Positions 60,833 to 64,000 of a stretch of 64,000 bases of DNA are shown in pieces. The notes below the pieces were generated by a model. It worked only from the letters and a program-made list of their open reading frames with translations, searched no databases and had not been told where the DNA came from. Source of the stretch: Saccharicrinis sp963677245 (lineage in GTDB: Bacteria > Bacteroidota > Bacteroidia > Bacteroidales > Marinilabiliaceae); the NCBI GenBank assembly GCA_963677245.1, contig OY781921.1:3658001-3722000 (forward strand). Reading direction: 5' to 3'. The position numbers and the translations under genes are program-made. Each line of letters starts with the position of its first letter. Positions within the stretch are counted from its first letter, which is position 1.

Positions 60833-61828
60833 ATGGACGAATCATCAAGAGTAGGAATAATAGGGAGTGGTAGTTGGGCAACAGCTATTGCAAAAATGCT
60901 GATGAACAATGTGTCGGATTTGAATTGGTATTTTCGAAATCCTAAGCATATCAAAAAGTTCAGAAAGCATGGGCACAATCCTAATTATCTTACAAGTGTT
61001 GATTTTGAAACTGACAAAATTCACTTTTATTCTGATATCAACCATATTGCAGAAGAAAGTGATGTGTTAATATTAGCCATACCATCGGCCTTTTTAAAAG
61101 ATGCCTTAAGTGATTTATCAGTTTCTTTAAAAGATAAATTCATGGTATCAGCCGTAAAAGGTTTAGTGTCTGAAGAGAATATGATTGTGGGAACATTTTT
61201 AAATACTTTTTATGATGTTCCCCTCGATAATATTGGCGTTATCTCCGGGCCTTGTCATGCAGAGGAGGTGGCCTTGGAACGATTATCCTACTTGACTATT
61301 GCCTGTCAGGATGTTAAAAAAGGGCGTACTTTTGCATCATATGTGGACTGCGGATATATTAAAACCACTATTTCAGATGATATTTATGGTACTGAGTTTT
61401 CTGCGGTATTAAAAAATATTATGGCTATTGCTTCAGGAATTTGCCATGGTATGGGATATGGCGATAATTTTCAGGCTGTTTTAATGTCAAATGGTATTCA
61501 GGAAATAAAGCGCTTTGTAGATACTGTTCATCCGATTACTCGTGATATTAAAAGTTCTGCATACCTTGGTGACCTGTTGGTAACCGGCTATTCACAGTTT
61601 AGTCGTAACCGTACATTCGGAACAATGATTGGTAAAGGATACTCAGTTAAATCTGCGCAAATGGAAATGTTGATGATTGCAGAGGGATATTATGCAGTTA
61701 AGAGTATCAAGGAAATAAATGAAAAGTATAAAGTAAATATGCCCATTACGGATGCAGTTTACAACATCATTTATGAGCGAATTTCGCCATCCATTGAAAT
61801 TCGCCTGCTGACCGAAAATCTTCGATAA
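60833..61828 (+). CDS. gpsA: Glycerol-3-phosphate dehydrogenase (NAD(P)+)
   Basis: A 331-residue protein with the nucleotide-binding GIIGSGSWATAIAKML, NLNWYFRNPKH, ILAIPSAFL, SAVKGLVSEENMIV, SGPCHAEEV, catalytic K in SAVLKNIMAIASGICHGMGYGDN and GDLLVTGYSQFSRNRTFG. It makes sn-glycerol 3-phosphate for phospholipid synthesis. It sits 35 bp after lysS and 33 bp before pgi. Confidence 0.96.
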   Translation: MDESSRVGIIGSGSWATAIAKMLMNNVSDLNWYFRNPKHIKKFRKHGHNPNYLTSVDFETDKIHFYSDINHIAEESDVLILAIPSAFLKDALSDLSVSLKDKFMVSAVKGLVSEENMIVGTFLNTFYDVPLDNIGVISGPCHAEEVALERLSYLTIACQDVKKGRTFASYVDCGYIKTTISDDIYGTEFSAVLKNIMAIASGICHGMGYGDNFQAVLMSNGIQEIKRFVDTVHPITRDIKSSAYLGDLLVTGYSQFSRNRTFGTMIGKGYSVKSAQMEMLMIAEGYYAVKSIKEINEKYKVNMPITDAVYNIIYERISPSIEIRLLTENLR

Positions 61829-61861
61829 ATAACTAGTCCTTATTCATAAAATCAATTTCAC

Positions 61862-63199
61862 ATGGAAAACTTAAAAATTGATATCTCAAAAACTTTAGAT
61901 TTTGTTGCTGAAGATAAAGTAATGGGGTATAAAGCAGAAATTGCTGCAAACCTGAAAGCTCTATATGAGAAAACAGGAAAAGGAAATGACTTTTTAGGTT
62001 GGGTTAATTTACCATCAAGTATTGATGATGCTCAACTTTCTGATATCGAAGCTACAGCTGCCAGCTTAAAAGAAAAGGCTGAAGTTGTTGTTGTAATTGG
62101 TATTGGCGGAAGTTACCTTGGTGCAAGAGCAGTTATTGATGCTTTGTCTAATAGTTTTGATCACTTATTGACAGACCGAAAAAATCCAGTTGTGGTTTAC
62201 GCGGGTCAGAATATTGGTGAAGACTACACAGCTGAGTTACTAGACTTGTTGAAAGATAAATCCTTTGCTTTAGTTGTTATTTCAAAATCAGGAACAACAA
62301 CAGAGCCTGCTATTGCATTCCGTTTATTAAAAGAACTTCTTGAAAGTAAATATTCAAAAGAAGAGGCTAAAGATCGTATTGTTGCGATTACTGATGCTAA
62401 AAAAGGAGCATTAAGAACTTTAGCTGATCAGGAGGGATATAAAACTTACGTTATTCCTGATGATGTTGGTGGACGTTTTTCAGTTTTAACTCCGGTTGGT
62501 TTATTGCCAATTGCTGTGGCTGGTGTTGATATTCGTGCTTTGGTTAAAGGAGCGCAGGATATGGAAAAAATTACAGCTGATGAAGCTGAAAATAGTGCAG
62601 CTGCTACTTATGCTGCCGTTCGTAATGAATTGTACCGTAATGGTAAGGGAACCGAAATCTTAGTGAACTATCAGCCTAAATTACACTTTGTTGCTGAGTG
62701 GTGGAAGCAGCTTTACGGTGAAAGTGAAGGTAAGGATGGAAAAGGAATTTTCCCTGCTGCGTGTGATTTCTCTACTGATCTTCACTCAATGGGACAGTGG
62801 ATTCAGGAAGGAGTTCGTAATATTTTTGAAACTATTATTACCATTACTAATGCAAATAGAACTGTTAAGATTCCAAACGCAGATGCTGATCTTGACGGAT
62901 TAAACTATTTAGCCGGTAAAAGAGTTGACTACGTAAATAAAATGGCTGAACTAGGAACTTTATTGGCGCATGTTGATGGAGGAGTGCCTAATATTAAAGT
63001 AGAAATTCCTGAGCTTAATGCTTATTATTTAGGACAGTTATTGTATTTCTTTGAAATCGCTTGTGGTATCAGTGGATATCTTCTTGAAGTAAATCCATTT
63101 GATCAACCTGGAGTAGAGGCTTACAAGAAAAATATGTTTGCGCTACTGGAAAAGCCTGGATTTGAGGCAGAAACTGCAGCGATTAAAGCCAAGTTGTAA
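61862..63199 (+). CDS. pgi: Glucose-6-phosphate isomerase
   Basis: A 445-residue protein, the shorter bacterial type. Visible motifs are VIGIGGSYLGARAVIDAL, VISKSGTTTEPAIAFRLLKELL, VPDDVGGRFSVLTPVGLLPIAVAG, the catalytic Glu in MGQWIQEG and FEIACGISGYLLEVNPFDQPGVEAYKKNMFALL near the end. It interconverts glucose-6- and fructose-6-phosphate. It is the last gene of the lysS-gpsA-pgi run and is followed by a strong terminator. Confidence 0.97.
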   Translation: MENLKIDISKTLDFVAEDKVMGYKAEIAANLKALYEKTGKGNDFLGWVNLPSSIDDAQLSDIEATAASLKEKAEVVVVIGIGGSYLGARAVIDALSNSFDHLLTDRKNPVVVYAGQNIGEDYTAELLDLLKDKSFALVVISKSGTTTEPAIAFRLLKELLESKYSKEEAKDRIVAITDAKKGALRTLADQEGYKTYVIPDDVGGRFSVLTPVGLLPIAVAGVDIRALVKGAQDMEKITADEAENSAAATYAAVRNELYRNGKGTEILVNYQPKLHFVAEWWKQLYGESEGKDGKGIFPAACDFSTDLHSMGQWIQEGVRNIFETIITITNANRTVKIPNADADLDGLNYLAGKRVDYVNKMAELGTLLAHVDGGVPNIKVEIPELNAYYLGQLLYFFEIACGISGYLLEVNPFDQPGVEAYKKNMFALLEKPGFEAETAAIKAKL

Positions 63200-63221
63200 G
63201 AGATAAAATGATATAAGTATG

Positions 63222-63251
63222 AAACCCGGGGAATATTCTCCGGGTTTTTTT
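63222..63251 (+). terminator. Terminator after pgi
   Basis: Stem AAACCCGG / CCGGGTTT extended by GAA / TTC around a small loop, then a T-run. It sits between pgi and the convergent acetyltransferase-like gene. Confidence 0.9.
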
Positions 63252-63900
63252 ATGTTTGAGATTCTAATATTTTGGTTTGTGGAATACTTGTATTTAGATA
63301 GAACAGGTTTTTGGTATAAAATTTAAAGCCTAATTTCTGGAAAAATGCAAATAGCTTTAGTTTAGCTGTTTCTTCGTCAAAATCGCCATCATCGTATCGC
63401 ATTGATTGTGTAAAATCATCTAGTTTACCTCCGGCTTTCCATTTTTTTCGTGCAGTAATGAGTTGAAATGGAATAACCTCAATGGTGATTATCGAGAATA
63501 GATTCTGAAAACGACAATAAAAATCCTGAAGAACAATAGCTCCTAATTTTTTGCCTCTAAAACCTGGTAACAAATCCAGTTCCTTAATAATACAAATATT
63601 TCCTGGCTTTATTTCTTCATCTAACTTGTTAGTAAAAACTCCGGTTTCCAGATTGATGAAATGTTCGCAATTGCCAATTAACTCCTCTTGGGTTTCAAGT
63701 GTTTTTAGAAGGTCATTTCTTGTTTGTTGTATTTGACTTAGTAAAATGACAGAGAATTTAAACTGACCAACTTTCATATTTATACCAGAATCTTTATCTA
63801 CAAAAACCTCAGCTTCGAAGTTGTTAATGAATTTGCAGTCTGAATCATCTTCTAAAGTGGAATTTAATTTATATGTTATGGAATAGTCAAAAGTACTCAT
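63250..63900 (-). CDS. GNAT-like acetyltransferase, hypothetical
   Basis: A 216-residue protein. IIKELDLLPGFRGKKLGAIVLQDFYCRF near 115-140 resembles the acetyl-CoA-binding motif A of GNAT enzymes (xxGxGKKLG). The earlier part is beta-rich and the end contains LFAFFQKLGFKFYTKNLFYL, a common GNAT ending. Substrate unknown. It is convergent with pgi. The last 100 bases of the window (63901-64000) show nothing further. Confidence 0.65.
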   Translation of the reverse strand: MSTFDYSITYKLNSTLEDDSDCKFINNFEAEVFVDKDSGINMKVGQFKFSVILLSQIQQTRNDLLKTLETQEELIGNCEHFINLETGVFTNKLDEEIKPGNICIIKELDLLPGFRGKKLGAIVLQDFYCRFQNLFSIITIEVIPFQLITARKKWKAGGKLDDFTQSMRYDDGDFDEETAKLKLFAFFQKLGFKFYTKNLFYLNTSIPQTKILESQT

Positions 63901-64000
63901 GTATAAAATATTTAGTTACAATGTATAAATAATGCCGGTATTTCCAACGGTTCAATGTAAACGAATTTTAAATGTAGATAGTGAAATGGGTGAAAGCCGT

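Noticed and set aside
1..64000. tRNA, rRNA, complete insertion sequences, prophage or toxin-antitoxin modules
   Set aside because: I looked through the intergenic gaps and found no cloverleaf, rRNA block or transposase; the YwqK-like protein has no toxin neighbour.

Overview
The window reads as chromosomal DNA from an AT-rich member of the Bacteroidota, most likely the order Bacteroidales or the Marinilabiliales group. The grounds are matches to the Bacteroidota -7 promoter box TAnnTTTG, few Shine-Dalgarno sequences, lineage families such as the DUF3810 protein, SusD-free TlpA proteins with long N-terminal domains, BlaI/M56/TonB clusters and PorT-like barrels, and an S16 protein with a long Ala/Glu-rich tail. 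No rRNA, tRNA, CRISPR array, phage or complete insertion sequence was seen. Most of it is core chromosome, with several small accessory or decaying patches.

Layout. 1-5.8 kb: a Tat-exported DUF362 protein followed by a membrane polyferredoxin cut by the window edge, two small secreted proteins, a ComF-like phosphoribosyltransferase, a barrel protein, a sirtuin and an AlkD-like protein. 5.8-20.4 kb: a signalling and envelope region. It has a LytS/LytTR two-component pair whose kinase carries a cysteine-less TlpA-like sensor, a NarL-type kinase and regulator, a stand-alone receiver with a porin and a PstS-like protein, and two TlpA-type thioredoxin proteins. One of these TlpA proteins is clearly a paralogue of the kinase sensor. 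Arrays of short-core, variable-spacer tandem repeats (7 bp and 21 bp periods) sit in the gaps. 20.4-31.2 kb: pdxB, gnd, a DUF2007-like protein, a gap holding a structured inverted-repeat element and the remnant of an M56/TonB gene, two secreted proteins, a cluster of small palindromes, and a BlaI-M56-M56 operon with a BlaI-type operator.

31.3-42.7 kb: a LarC1-like protein, a methyltransferase, an HD hydrolase, three tandem cyclophilins (the third fused to a degenerate trypsin-like domain), pheS, greA, an HIT protein, rpsP-rimM and DUF3810. 42.7-48.4 kb: mpl, then a fused 2-hydroxyacyl-CoA-dehydratase/ATPase-activator protein (double-cubane-protein-like) followed by a chemoreceptor-like protein and a STAS-like protein. 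48.4-64 kb: ahcY, ribF, a large ABCG-type transporter, a lipoprotein, recJ interrupted by a single frameshift, lipA-lipB, and lysS-gpsA-pgi.

The candidates most worth following are the TlpA-derived sensor kinase and its redox-active paralogue, the phased short-core repeat arrays around them, the dehydratase-activator/chemoreceptor/STAS cluster, and the dead-protease cyclophilin. All functions are read from sequence motifs by eye; no database search was run.
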